Program-made: the position numbers and the translations under genes
Part shown: positions 1 to 9,842 of the stretch, in pieces
Layout: each line of letters begins with the position of its first letter
How positions within the stretch are numbered: position 1 is the first letter of the stretch
The notes under the pieces: model-generated
What the model was told of the DNA's origin: nothing
Database searches by the model: none
Seen by the model: the letters and a program-made list of their open reading frames with translations, nothing else
From: CAVQAH01 sp963784195
GTDB taxonomy: Bacteria > Acidobacteriota > Vicinamibacteria > Vicinamibacterales > 2-12-FULL-66-21
Assembly: GCA_963784195.1 (NCBI GenBank)
Contig: CAWARA010000009.1
Coordinates: 62,001 to 126,000, forward strand
Reading direction: 5' to 3'
Length of the DNA: 64,000 bases

Positions 1-1
1 C

Positions 2-814
2 GCGATTAAGAGCGCAGTCGAGATCGCGGTTATCGACAAGGCCACCCGGATCGGCGGCGAAGCCATCATGGAGGCGATGCGCAGCATCGCGCCTGGCGTT
101 GCCGAGCAGGAGCTCGACGCGCTCGCGCGTTTCATCTTTGTCCGACACGGTGCCCAGGGTGAGGCCTATCGTGCGATTGTCGCCAGCGGCGGGAACGCCT
201 TTTTTGCGCACCATCGCGCCTCGGACAAGGTCATGGCCGACGGCGAGCTGGTTCTGATGGACTATTGCCCGGACCTTCACTACTACCGCTGCGACGTCAC
301 GCGACAGTGGCCGGTGAACGGCACTTTCTCGCCGGTCCAGCGCGAGCTCTACACGTTTTATCTGGGCGTCTACGAGGCCATTCTCTATTCGATCAAACCG
401 CACGCCACCGCACAGGCGATCCTGCAGGAGGCCGTCCGGAAGATGGACCTCATGATGGCGACGATGACGTTTTCGAAGCCGTTGTACGAGAACGCGGCGA
501 AGAAGTTCGTCGAGGGCTATCGGAGTCGCGCGCAAAACACAACCGGACGCGGCGCCAACCTCGGACATGCCGTCGGTATGTCCACCCATGACATGGGCGG
601 CGGCTCGGGTGTCATGCGGCCGGGGCTCGTCTTCACGATCGAACCTCAGTTTCGAATTCCGGAAGAGCGCATCTTTCTCCGGCTCGAGGACATGATCGTG
701 ATTACCGACACGGAGGCGCGGATCATCTCTGACTTCGTCCCGCGATCGATTGCCGGCGTGGAGAAGCTGATTGAGGAAGAGGGATTACTGCAGAAGTACG
801 GGAAGATTCGCTAG
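2..814 (+). CDS. M24 metallopeptidase (Xaa-Pro aminopeptidase-like), 5' end outside window
   Basis: The frame is open from the left edge, so the gene is truncated by the window; about 270 residues of the C-terminal pita-bread catalytic domain are visible. The family removes N-terminal residues ahead of proline using a dinuclear metal centre. The expected ligands are all present in order: two Asp in the LMDYCPD...CDVTRQWPVNG stretch, His in GHAVGMSTHD, Glu in FTIEPQ and Glu in RLEDMIVIT. It probably acts in the cytoplasm or periplasm; the N-terminus that would show a signal peptide is missing. The next gene, a permease, starts 27 bases downstream on the same strand. Family assignment is firm, exact substrate is not. 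Confidence 0.88.
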   Translation, partial: AIKSAVEIAVIDKATRIGGEAIMEAMRSIAPGVAEQELDALARFIFVRHGAQGEAYRAIVASGGNAFFAHHRASDKVMADGELVLMDYCPDLHYYRCDVTRQWPVNGTFSPVQRELYTFYLGVYEAILYSIKPHATAQAILQEAVRKMDLMMATMTFSKPLYENAAKKFVEGYRSRAQNTTGRGANLGHAVGMSTHDMGGGSGVMRPGLVFTIEPQFRIPEERIFLRLEDMIVITDTEARIISDFVPRSIAGVEKLIEEEGLLQKYGKIR

Positions 815-841
815 CCACTCAGTTGGCACGAAGCGTTTGCC

Positions 842-3307
842 ATGCCGCTGCACGATCTGTCGTTAGCCGTCCGCACGTTGCGCCGAAGCCCGGCGTTCAC
901 ACTCGCCGCTGTGCTGACCATCGCGCTCGGGATCGGCGCGAGCACGGCGATCTTCAGCGTCGCCTACGCGGTCCTGTTGCGCCCGCTTCCATATACGGAT
1001 CCGGCTCGACTCGTGGTCATGTACATGGACCTGCGGGCGCGCCACACCTTTGGGATGCCGTTCTCGAACGAGAACTACGCCGACATCCGCAACGGCTCGA
1101 CGGGTGTGTTCGAGGACATGGCTGCCGTGCGCACCGTCCGTCAGGTCCTGCCCGGAGCGGACGGCACGCCGGAACAGATCCGGCTGGCGCTGGTGACGAC
1201 GAACTTTTTCAGGCTGACGGGCGCGCAAGTCGCAATCGGCCGCGACTTCCTGGACTCCGACGGCCTGGAGCAGCCGCTGGCCGCGGTTGCCGCGGCGCCC
1301 GATGCACAGGCGCCGCCGCCGGCCGTGGCGATTCTCAGCCACGCGTACTGGCTGCGACGCTACGGCGGCGATCCGAAGGTGCTGGGCCAGCGCATTCCCG
1401 GCGGTCCGCGTCCCGAGATCGTCGGCGTGCTCGCGCCGGGACTGGAGCTGATGTTCCCGTCCGGCGCCAACGTCGAGCAGCGTCCGGACTGCTGGGTGGC
1501 GAATCGCCTGAGCTACGACAACGCGAACCGCAACACGTTCGGTCTGCGGCCGATCGGCCGGCTCAAGCCAGGGGTGACGCTGGCCAGGGCGCAGGAACAG
1601 GTGGAATCGGCCGCGGCGACGTTGGCAGGACTTTCCGCTGCAGACCACCGCCGGCTTCTACGCGCGGCTGGAGCCGATGCACGACACCCTGGTCGAAGAG
1701 GTCCGGCCCGCGATTCTCGCGCTCACCGGCGCGGTCACGTTTCTGTTCCTGATTGCCTGCGCGAACGTCGCGAACCTGGTGCTGGTCCGCGTCTGGGCGC
1801 GTGAGGGGGAGCTGGCGGTGCGCGCCGCGCTCGGAGCCGGACGGTGGCGCACCGTCCGTCAGATGTGGCCGACGCGTTCGTGCTTACTGGCCTCGGCGCG
1901 TGCGCCGGCATCGCGCTGGCCTGGATTGGCATTCGCGAGCTGCGCACGATCGCCCCGGCGAATCTTCCGCGGCTCGACGCCGTCGGCATCGACCCGACCG
2001 TCCTCGGATTCACCGCGGTGATCGCGCTGGCGGTCGCCGTGCTCTTCGGGATGGTGGCCGCGTGGAGCGCGTTCCGCATGGACCTCATGACTGTCCTTCG
2101 CGGCAGCGGCCGTACGGCCGGTCTCAACGCCGGCCGCACGTTCAGGAATGGGGTGGTCGTCGCCGAGGTGGCGCTGTGCTTCGTGCTGCTCATTGGATCG
2201 GGGCTGATGTTCCGAACCTTTCTCGAACTACAGCGCATCGATCCGGGATTCGATCCGCGCGGCCTGCTGACGTTCCAGCTCCTCGGCGGCCGCCCGGGGC
2301 CGCCGGCGGAGCGTGCCGAGCTGACCAGACAGATCGAGGAGCGGCTACGCGCGGTTCCCGGCGTGGAGCGTGTCACCGCGTCGTTCCCGTTTCCGCTCGC
2401 CGGCGGCTTCAGCGCCATCCGCTGGGGTACCGAGGAGGCGCTCGCCGACAACTCGAAGTACCAGGCGGTCGACTGGCAGATCGTGCGACCGGGGTATTTC
2501 GACACGCTGCGCACCCGCCTGTTGGCCGGCCGGACCTTCACCAAGGCCGATAGCGATCCCAGACGAAATCTGGTGGTCGTGGATCAGATGCTGGCGGCAA
2601 AGGCGTTCCCGAACGAATCCGCGGTCGGCAAACGCATCCTGATACGCATCCGCACACCCGAGCCCGAATGGGTCGAGATCATCGGCGTCGTCGCACACCA
2701 GCGCGTCACCTCGCTCGCCGATCCCGGCCGCGAGCAGGTCTACTTTGCCGATGGATTCACTGGTGGCGGCGCGAACAAGTGGGCGATGCGCGTCACGGGC
2801 GATCCCGGCAGCTATGGAAGTGCCGTGCGGACCGCCATTGCGCAGGTCGATCCGCAGTTTCTCATCACCGAGCTGCAGCCGATGGACGACCTGGTGCGCC
2901 GGGCGCAGGCCGGTACCCGTTTCACCCTGATCCTCCTCGCGATCTTCGCGACAATGGCGGCGCTGCTGGTCGGCGTGGGCTTGTACGGCGTGCTGGCAAC
3001 GATCGTGCGCCAGCGCACTGCCGAACTGGGCGTTCGCATGGCGCTCGGTGCGTCACCGTCGACCATCCTGCGGCTCGTGGTCGGTCACGGGCTGGGACTC
3101 AGCGCCGCCGGTCTCGCGGTAGGCCTCGCCGCCGCGTTCGTCCTCACGCAAGGGATGACCACCATGCTGGTGGGGGTGAAACCGACCGATCCGCTGACGT
3201 TCGCGGTCATGGTTGCGGTGTTCTTGGTGATCGCCGTGGTGTCGTCGTGGCTGCCCGCGCGCCGCGCGGCGGGACTGGACCTGACGTCGGCACTACGCGA
3301 CTCGTGA
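842..3307 (+). CDS. MacB/FtsX-like ADOP permease, broken by two frameshifts
   Basis: This encodes a large inner-membrane permease of the ADOP type: one N-terminal membrane helix (LTIALGIGASTAIFSV), a MacB-type periplasmic domain, an FtsX domain (LFLIACANVANLVLVR), a second periplasmic domain, and a C-terminal FtsX domain ending VNPL-like in LDLTSALRDS. The frame changes near 1622, where WQDFPLQTTAGF continues the protein, and back near 1865, after GAGRWRTVRQM. Joined, the pieces make a normal-length protein of about 820 residues. It lacks the N-terminal cytoplasmic extension seen in the PadR-linked copies. No ATPase gene is adjacent. Substrate is unknown. The breaks may be assembly errors or real inactivation. 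Confidence 0.8.
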
Positions 3308-3399
3308 AGTGTGGGTGGCGTCGAGATATCTGAGGGAATCGGGTAGAAGTCATATTCGACTTCGAGCTGGCCCGCGATGAGCGAGCCTTCACTGAGACT

Positions 3400-5895
3400 C
3401 TACTCGGCGCGCATCGCCACCATCGGCTGCACCGCGGCGGCACGCCGCGCGGACGGGATCCCTGCGAGCACGGCGACCAGGAACGCCGTCCCGGCAGCGA
3501 ACGTGTAAACGAGCGGCTCTACTCCGCCGAGCGGATACCACGCGGGATCCACGAGACGAACCCATGCGACCGCCAGCAGCAGCCCGAGCGCGATGCCGGG
3601 GACGACGAGCTTGAGCGCGTCGCCGAGCACGTCACGGAGCACGCGTGAGCCCGACGCTCCGAGTGCGACACGGACGCCGATCTCGCGCGTGCGCATCGCG
3701 ACCATGAACGCGATCACGCCGTAGACACCCAGCGCCGCGAGCACCAGCGCCACCGCAGCGGCCGCCCCGCCGACGCCGGAACTCGTGAGCAGATCTCGAC
3801 GGCTGTTCTCGATCTGCCCCTCACCCGTCATCAACTCGGGGAAGAGCGCGGCGGCGTCCGGACCCGAACGCGCCGCGGCGTTCTGCGTGGACGTGACCCG
3901 GAGCGCATCCAAGATCGCGTTATCGAAGGCGCCGCGCATCGACGCATCCGATGGTGCGCCGCGCGCGATCAGGAGAACGGAGGACACCGGCTCCTGCTCG
4001 AGCGACAAGAACAACTGCGGACGCGGATTCCCCATCTGCGTCGAGACCAGGTCCGCGGTGATGCCGACCACGGTGCAGGTCTGCTGCTTCTCTTCTCCGG
4101 GCGACGCGAACGAGATGCGCTGGCCGATCGGATCACCCGCCGGGAACAGCTTGCGCGCCAGCGGCTCCGACAACACGACGACGCGTTCGGCGCCGGCGCG
4201 ATCGTTCGCGTCGATCATGCGTCCGGCGAGGAGGCGGGTGCCGAGCGTGTCCAGGTAGCCAGGCCGCACGCGCGTCGTGTGCGCGGTGACGAACGTGGCC
4301 TCACCCTCTCGCGCGACGCGCGCGTTGCGATACCTGAAATCGAGCGGCATGCCGTCACCGACGCTGGCGGACGTCACGCCAGGGGCCCGCGACAGGTTCT
4401 CCTGCACCGTCCTGAGGAAGAGCCGGCGTTCCTCGTCACTCTTCGTGATGGCGGACAGATTCAGTTCCGCCGCGTAGAGCCCCTGCGGCTTGAAGCCAAC
4501 GTCGGCAGTCATGGCCACGCGTGCCGCGTCGAACTGCACGCCGCAGATGACGAGGAACGGAACCGCAATGCCCGCCTGCGCCGCCGCCGTGAAGCGCTGC
4601 AGCCGGCCGACGCGCCGTCCGCTGCCGCTCGAGTCGCTCTTCAGCGCGTCGATCACGGACGTGCGGCTGAAACGGATCGCCGGAAGGAGCCCCAGCATGA
4701 GGCTCGTCACGAAGCAGAGCGCCACGCACTGAAGCGCGATCCAGAGATCCGGCCTGAAGAGATCCAGGGCCGGCCCCCACATGTTGAAGGCCCACGCGAC
4801 AGCCACCGGACCGCCGAAGACGACGGCTGACGCGAACGCGCCGCCGAGCAGTGCCACGACCAGCGCCTCGGCGAGGTGATAGCGCATCAGGCGCCAGCGG
4901 CTCGCGCCCATCGCCGACCGGATCGCCAGGTCCCGCTCACGGATCGCGCTGCGGGCGAGCATCATCCCCGAGATATTCAGGGCGACGACGAGCAGCACGA
5001 TCGCGCAGAGGCCGAAGAGGATCATCCGCGCGCGCGTGATCTGCGAGCGCAGGCGCGCGCCCGCGGTGAAGTACGGCTCGACGCCGCCGGCCTTCTCCTG
5101 GTTCGTGGAGGGATACCGCGCCGCGAGCGCCGACATCGCGGACTGCACCGCCGCGTCTGCCTGCGGCACCGTGCCCGGCTCGAGCCGCGCGACGATGCGG
5201 ACCCAGTTCGCGTCGCGCTGGAGACGCACGTTCTCTGCGCCAGTGAGACGGGGGTGATGCGAGAGCGGGAGCCAGAGCTGGTAGTACGCTTCGTTCATCC
5301 CGGCGACGTGTCCGCGGAAGCCTTCCGGGGCGACGCCGACCACGGTGTAGTCGGTGCGGTTGACCGTGATCGTGCGTCCGACGATGTGTGGATCGCTGCC
5401 GAAGCGCAACTGCCAGGCGCGATGGCTGATCACCGCCTCCGCTTCAGCACGCGACACATCGTCCACCGGCGTGAAGCCGCGTCCGAGCGGCAGCGAGACG
5501 CCGATGGTCGAGAAGTAATTGCTCGACACGAACATCGTGGGCACCGGCACGGCGGGTCCCCCGGCTGGCTGGAAGAGTCCTTCGCCCCGGCTCCACCCGG
5601 TGAGGACCATCCCTCGTGCCGCCTCGCGGACGTCGAGGTAGTCCGGGTACGACCAGGTGTCCATGATCGCGCCGCCGGCCTGCGCGCGGAGCTGTCCGCT
5701 CGGGCGGATGACGAGTTCCGCGAGGTCGCCCTCGACGACGCCTGGCGGCGTACCGAGAATCGAACGCATAAAGACGAGGAGGGCGATCACGACACCCATG
5801 CCGAGGCCGAGGGACGCGACGCAGACTGCGGTGAACGCCCGCGCGCGTACCAGGGTACGGGCGGCGTGACGAAGGTCGGTGACGTAGCTGATCAC
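3400..5895 (-). CDS. MacB/FtsX-like ADOP permease, intact
   Basis: An uninterrupted 831-residue permease, convergent with the preceding one. It begins with GTG (MISYVTDLRHAARTLVRARA), followed by a membrane helix around residues 20-45, a MacB periplasmic core domain, an FtsX permease domain around 285-415 (LVVALNISGMMLARSAIRERD), a second periplasmic region, and a final three-helix FtsX domain with the usual MRTREIGVRVALGASGSRV segment and a terminal PSARRAAAVQPMVAMRAE. Proteins of this family are duplicated MacB permeases found in large numbers in Acidobacteria, usually without a dedicated ATPase. No ribosome binding site is obvious ahead of the GTG. The transported molecule cannot be read from sequence. 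Confidence 0.87.
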   Translation of the reverse strand: MISYVTDLRHAARTLVRARAFTAVCVASLGLGMGVVIALLVFMRSILGTPPGVVEGDLAELVIRPSGQLRAQAGGAIMDTWSYPDYLDVREAARGMVLTGWSRGEGLFQPAGGPAVPVPTMFVSSNYFSTIGVSLPLGRGFTPVDDVSRAEAEAVISHRAWQLRFGSDPHIVGRTITVNRTDYTVVGVAPEGFRGHVAGMNEAYYQLWLPLSHHPRLTGAENVRLQRDANWVRIVARLEPGTVPQADAAVQSAMSALAARYPSTNQEKAGGVEPYFTAGARLRSQITRARMILFGLCAIVLLVVALNISGMMLARSAIRERDLAIRSAMGASRWRLMRYHLAEALVVALLGGAFASAVVFGGPVAVAWAFNMWGPALDLFRPDLWIALQCVALCFVTSLMLGLLPAIRFSRTSVIDALKSDSSGSGRRVGRLQRFTAAAQAGIAVPFLVICGVQFDAARVAMTADVGFKPQGLYAAELNLSAITKSDEERRLFLRTVQENLSRAPGVTSASVGDGMPLDFRYRNARVAREGEATFVTAHTTRVRPGYLDTLGTRLLAGRMIDANDRAGAERVVVLSEPLARKLFPAGDPIGQRISFASPGEEKQQTCTVVGITADLVSTQMGNPRPQLFLSLEQEPVSSVLLIARGAPSDASMRGAFDNAILDALRVTSTQNAAARSGPDAAALFPELMTGEGQIENSRRDLLTSSGVGGAAAAVALVLAALGVYGVIAFMVAMRTREIGVRVALGASGSRVLRDVLGDALKLVVPGIALGLLLAVAWVRLVDPAWYPLGGVEPLVYTFAAGTAFLVAVLAGIPSARRAAAVQPMVAMRAE

Positions 5896-6986
5896 TGGGT
5901 TAATTACGGCGGATGCGTGCGAATTGTTCGAGCTCAGCCCATCGTTTCGTCACTCGCCGGGTAGCCGCACAGTGACGGCAGAAATGGTCAGCAACGCGGG
6001 CTGCGGTCAACATCTCCCCCGGGGGAGATTCCCAACAACCTGAAGCGGACCGTCACCCGGCGGGATGAAGGACTGTCGAGCGGCTCCCCGCAGCGTCATT
6101 GCCGGGTCGCACTCCTGCTGCTCTAATACGCCCAGTCAAGGCGCTGCCCTGTTCAGTCCCGGCGCGGTTCGCACCTCCAATCCATCCTTGAAACACGAAG
6201 ACGTTCCCGTGCTCGTCTGAGAGGTTGAAATCTGGCGTATTCCGAGGCCGATTTTCGTCCACAGCGCACCGACACTGGACCGAAGGCCGCACCCGTCACG
6301 AAGCGACCACCCCCGTGCATGACGCAGTCATCGTCGCTGCCATCGCAGAACCTTCGTTGTCCATCGTGCCCGCGGCGATCACGCCCGTGCGGCCCCGAGG
6401 AGCGCGCCGAACAGAGCCGGGTGCCGGCCGATCCACCCACGGCCTGGGCCCGTCTGCGCCCTGGTTGTTTGACGTCATCGCTCACCGCATGGTTGGCGTT
6501 TGGAGCTCTCGACAACGCGACTGCCGACCAGCTGCTACCAGTCGAGCCTCGCCGTGCTGGTTTTGTCATAGCGTGGAAGGCGATCAGGACTGGTTGCTTG
6601 CGCCCATGCCCATCTTATCTGCTCGACATGGCCATTCCCAACGAGGTCGATCAAAACACCTGCTCACGAGCGGTAAGGCGACGATGCGGTCTTGTGGTCG
6701 CTCAGGGGACATGTAATGTCCAACGCGCACGAGTGGGATAGGAGAACCATGGCAGGGCGCGATGACCGATCGACCCGTCAATGTCAGTGTCGCCAACAAA
6801 GTCGCGAGCAGAGTGGAACATGCCGCCGATGATAGCTCCAGCGTCTAAGCCATCGCATGCCAATGTTGCTGCGCAGGTCTGCCGCGAGCCGTAGCATCCA
6901 GCGCCTCAGCAGCGATTCCAGAATTTCACGCTGCACCCTTTCGCGGTTTCCGTTGGGGACGCCAAACCTGCTTGATCCGCAGTTAG
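5896..6986. other. Gene-poor interval, nothing recognisable
   Basis: About 1.1 kb with no reading frame that resembles a protein family and no codon bias typical of the flanking genes. Open frames of 60-160 codons overlap each other on both strands and have no ribosome binding sites. Its composition is more mixed than the flanking permease genes. Together with the recombinase fragments and repeats that follow, it looks like decayed mobile DNA. Confidence 0.5.
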
Positions 6987-7067
6987 GTGGTGAGCCTGAA
7001 TTTCGCGAGTTGGAACCAGCTCGAAGCTTGGCTGCGTCAGGTCGACCGAGTGCGACGAGCGGCGTAA
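6987..7067 (+). repeat. Copy 1 of an 81-base repeat encoding a 26-residue peptide
   Basis: GTG GTG ... TAA directly after an in-frame TAG. It shares the 20-base core TTCGCGAGTTGGAACCAGCT with a second copy at 8262-8342. The two translated peptides match at 17 of 26 positions, and most differences are conservative (E/D, V/I, D/E, V/L, S/T), with core FASWNQL[ED]AWLRQ. This suggests the end of a formerly longer coding sequence. The parent family is not recognised. Confidence 0.6.
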
Positions 7068-7127
7068 TCGCCGTCGGCACCCTCGGCCTTTCCATATCTG
7101 GTGTATTGGCTTCGCTGGCCGAGTGCG

Positions 7128-7829
7128 TCATATACCGAGCTTGTTACGCAAGTAGTCGCTGGTCAGGTGCTTGAGCACGTTCATCGGCTCGCACTTCTTG
7201 TCCCCGTCGCTGAAGTGGATCGGGCCGATTGCTTTTGCGAGCTTGATCGCAGCGGCGTTTAGCTTCTTGTTGCGCTTGCCGATGCTCATGAGCGCGCCGC
7301 CCATGCCGACGCGCACCCAGTTCTCCTCTTTCGCGATCGTATTGCCGATCTTCTCGACGCAGCCGAGAAAGAACTCGTCGGTGAGCCGCTTGTCCTTCTT
7401 GTCTTTGGCCAGCTCGTATACGAGTCCGTAGCCGCAACTGCGGCGGACGGGGTCTTTGCTCGCCATCCAGCCCTTCGCGATCTCGAACGCGATGGGGGAC
7501 TTGGGGAGGGTCGCATCGCACGAGCTGAGCACGTGGCTGAGCAGTCCTGGCCCCGCGCCGTCAACCTGCTTTTCGACTTGGTCGCGTGTGAGTTGTTTTG
7601 GGTCGTCGATGAGCAAACCGATGATCTTTGCGTCGTGGTTGCGTTCGTTCCAAAGTTTGAGCGCGAGGTCGTGGTCGCGCCCAACTTGTTTCGCAATCGC
7701 ACGGAGCTTGGTGACGCCGATGCCGAAACTGGTCAGCCCGCCAGTGCGGTCGCCCATCTCCTTCCAGTTCGCCTCCCCCCGCGCGTCGCGGTTCTCCTTG
7801 AGCAGGTCGAGGACCTCGGTCTTTGTCAT
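7128..7829 (-). CDS. DNA alkylation repair protein, AlkD-like
   Basis: A 233-residue, all-helical HEAT-like protein of the AlkD family. AlkD proteins are DNA glycosylases that release bulky or positively charged alkylated purines without flipping the base. I place the start at the ATG giving MTKTEVLDLLKENRD, because residues upstream in the open frame are low-complexity and unlike the family. Family-like features are the early W-K-E-M segment, GVTKLRAIAKQVGRD, ALKLWNERNHDAKIIG, WASK-type repeats and the FEIAKGWMASKDPVRR segment. It stands alone between two copies of a short repeat and beside a recombinase fragment, so it may have arrived by transfer. Length fits the family. Confidence 0.8.
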   Translation of the reverse strand: MTKTEVLDLLKENRDARGEANWKEMGDRTGGLTSFGIGVTKLRAIAKQVGRDHDLALKLWNERNHDAKIIGLLIDDPKQLTRDQVEKQVDGAGPGLLSHVLSSCDATLPKSPIAFEIAKGWMASKDPVRRSCGYGLVYELAKDKKDKRLTDEFFLGCVEKIGNTIAKEENWVRVGMGGALMSIGKRNKKLNAAAIKLAKAIGPIHFSDGDKKCEPMNVLKHLTSDYLRNKLGI

Positions 7830-7871
7830 TGGAACGAGTTTACTGTCGACTGACCCTCGGCAGCGAGCGAC

Positions 7872-8261
7872 GTGGCAAGGGTCGAGGACGATGGCCGGCG
7901 CGAAAGAACACTTCCCACGTTGGCAACCGTGGGTAGTGTGTGCCCTGCGAAGATGTCGCCGCAGCTCGAGGCTGCGCTGTCGGTCTGGCGTCGTGCGCTG
8001 GCTGAAGAAGGGCGAGCCGATGCCAGCGTGGATCTTCCCGTCGCCCGAAGCACGGCGCTCGAGGAGCGAAACGTGCGGACGGTGTTTGCGCGTCTGTTGG
8101 CCACAGCCGACATGCGTCAGATCTGCATCCACGACCTTCGGCGCACAGGTGCGAGTGTGCGCCGCGTCGATCGGCTCGACCCGCTACAACCGGACGCAAC
8201 CCCCGCGCAACCGGAGGCGGTTCCGACGACGAATCGACCGAGAGTAAGTCGTTTGTTTTGA
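7872..8261 (+). pseudogene. Tyrosine recombinase (phage integrase) fragment with HxxR box
   Basis: The segment around 8060-8160 translates to a typical integrase stretch: a small ERNV-R--FARLL--A motif followed by ICIHDLRRTGAS, the HxxR catalytic box of tyrosine recombinases. The N-terminal domain and first catalytic Arg region are missing or degenerate. After GAS the sequence jumps to a tail rich in Pro/Thr, so the segment that should carry the catalytic Tyr is absent. It overlaps the upstream antisense flank of the AlkD gene. A separate piece with the Tyr box lies at 9543-9791. It is almost certainly inactive. Confidence 0.6.
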
Positions 8262-8342
8262 ATGGTGACCCAAACGTTCGCGAGTTGGAACCAGCTGGAC
8301 GCGTGGTTGCGGCAGATTGAGAGGCTCCGGCGCGTAGCGTGA
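8262..8342 (+). repeat. Copy 2 of the 81-base repeat encoding a 26-residue peptide
   Basis: ATG GTG ACC ... TGA, immediately after the recombinase fragment's stop codon. It is a direct repeat of 6987-7067, with a perfectly shared 20-base core and a conserved peptide frame (FASWNQLDAWLRQ). The two copies bracket the AlkD gene and the recombinase fragment. Confidence 0.6.
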
Positions 8343-8377
8343 GTGCCAGGACGCGACACCCCAGACGCGCCGGCAAT

Positions 8378-9487
8378 CTACTGGGACTGTTCCGAACCCG
8401 CGATCAGAGTCTTCGAGATCTGGTGCGCCAGGGCGTCAACGTTTGAGCGATCGGTGTTGCTGAGCAGGATGATCGTCAGGCGAGGCTCGACGACGCGGTA
8501 CAGGACAGTGTTTGTGCCCATGATCTGACCTGGGCGCATCACGCTCGTGTACTTCGCCCCGGCGATGTCATCGCGGTAGATCCACGCGCCGAACCCGTAA
8601 CCGTCCCGGCCGGGTGTCATCAGACGCTTGAGCGTAGCTGGCTTCAGCAAGCGCCCACCGAAGAGCGCTTCCGCGAAGGCGCTCAGATCCGTCGTGGTCG
8701 AATACATCGCACCAGCCGCATACCAGTTCTCATCGTACACGGGCAGATCGTTCGACAGCTGACGCGCGCCGTCGTCGCGTGTGAAGTACGCGCTGGCCAG
8801 GCGCGGGACGATTTCGTGCTGATAGAGCATCCCTGAATCTCGCATGCCGAGCGGCGCAAGGATGCGGCGTTTCAGCACAGCACCGAACGCCTCCCGCTCG
8901 ACCTGCTCAATGATCTTGCCGAGTACGATGTAGTCACCGTTGTTGTAGAAGAAGGAAGTGCCGGGCCGGTGGGCGAGCGGCGCGGAACAGTACTTCGCCA
9001 CGATCGAATCAACGGATTGCGGCATCTGATACAAAGGGATCCCATTGCGGACCCCGTCCTGCTTGCTCTTGACTGCCACAATGTCGGCCATGCCCGACGT
9101 GTGGTTCAGCAGTTGTTCGACGTTCGCGCTCGACCCCACCTCACCGCCACACGCCGGGAGGTAAGATTCGATCGTCTTCTGCAGATCGACTTTGCCCTCG
9201 TCGTGGAGCTGCAGTACAAGCGAAGCCGTGAACAATTTCGTGACCGATGCAATTCTGTACCTGGTACTCGTGGTGTTCGGCACGTCGAACTGCCGATTGG
9301 CCATCCCGAAGCTCTCTTGAACGATGGTGGCGCCGTTCTTCGCCACGAAGATGGTGCCACTGAACTCAGGCGCCTGTGCCGCGACGACGGCCCGCACCCG
9401 GACGGCGTCTGACTGAGCCTGTGCACCAAATGAGGAGCCGTGCCAGATCGGCGTGCCTGCAAGGACGCACGCGAGTACGAAGCGCAT
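8378..9487 (-). CDS. Serine hydrolase of the class C beta-lactamase/D-alanyl carboxypeptidase fold
   Basis: About 369 residues with an N-terminal signal peptide (MRFVLACVLAGTPIW). Catalytic motifs of the family are visible: SxxK as SVTK, within YRIASVTKLFTASL, and YxN as YNNGDY; a GTNTVLYR segment lies near the end. Such proteins are secreted or periplasmic esterases, peptidases or penicillin-binding-like enzymes; substrate cannot be assigned and no resistance role is implied. A TTG nine bases upstream is an alternative start. The gene lies between two recombinase fragments on the opposite strand, as if inserted into or beside a former integrase. Confidence 0.82.
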   Translation of the reverse strand: MRFVLACVLAGTPIWHGSSFGAQAQSDAVRVRAVVAAQAPEFSGTIFVAKNGATIVQESFGMANRQFDVPNTTSTRYRIASVTKLFTASLVLQLHDEGKVDLQKTIESYLPACGGEVGSSANVEQLLNHTSGMADIVAVKSKQDGVRNGIPLYQMPQSVDSIVAKYCSAPLAHRPGTSFFYNNGDYIVLGKIIEQVEREAFGAVLKRRILAPLGMRDSGMLYQHEIVPRLASAYFTRDDGARQLSNDLPVYDENWYAAGAMYSTTTDLSAFAEALFGGRLLKPATLKRLMTPGRDGYGFGAWIYRDDIAGAKYTSVMRPGQIMGTNTVLYRVVEPRLTIILLSNTDRSNVDALAHQISKTLIAGSEQSQ

Positions 9488-9542
9488 GAGGTCCAATACG
9501 CTCCCTCATGCTACCCGGTTCCGAGTGATAGGCGCGCAATTC

Positions 9543-9791
9543 CAATTGACCGGGAGGCACTCGTCGGTGCAGCTCACGCTGGACAGCTATTCGCATCTCG
9601 TACCCGATATGAAGTTGAAGGAGCGAGCGGCCGCCCGTCTGGATGCACTCCTGACCGAGCCAGACCAAAACTCCGGTCAGAATTGGCGTTCAAGCAGCTT
9701 TGATGAGCCTGTTGCGGAAATCGTCCCAGACACTCCGCCAGACCGAGTGATGCTCCTCCCCATCCATGACTGCGGCGCATCACGCGTATAG
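9543..9791 (+). pseudogene. Tyrosine recombinase C-terminal fragment with catalytic Tyr
   Basis: The frame carries GRHSSVQLTLDSYSHLVPD, the (G)HSS...T...Y-H segment that holds the catalytic tyrosine of phage integrases, followed by a typical RLDALL tail. Everything N-terminal to it is absent. The HxxR box of an integrase lies 1.4 kb upstream at about 8140, separated by a serine hydrolase gene on the other strand. Whether these are halves of one interrupted gene or two different remnants is unresolved. Confidence 0.65.
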
Positions 9792-9842
9792 TGAGTCGAG
9801 ATCACGTGATGTTGGATCAAGTCACCCGCTTCGGGATCTGAC

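Noticed and set aside
6900..7067. Integron-type attC site (GTTAGGT at 6982 fits GTTRRRY)
   Set aside because: No matching RYYYAAC partner at the right distance and the second repeat copy lacks the core; the integrase fragments show no integron-integrase features.
8378..9487. Antibiotic-resistance beta-lactamase
   Set aside because: The fold is shared with many esterases and peptidases; motifs do not specify AmpC-like activity and no ampR-like gene is present.
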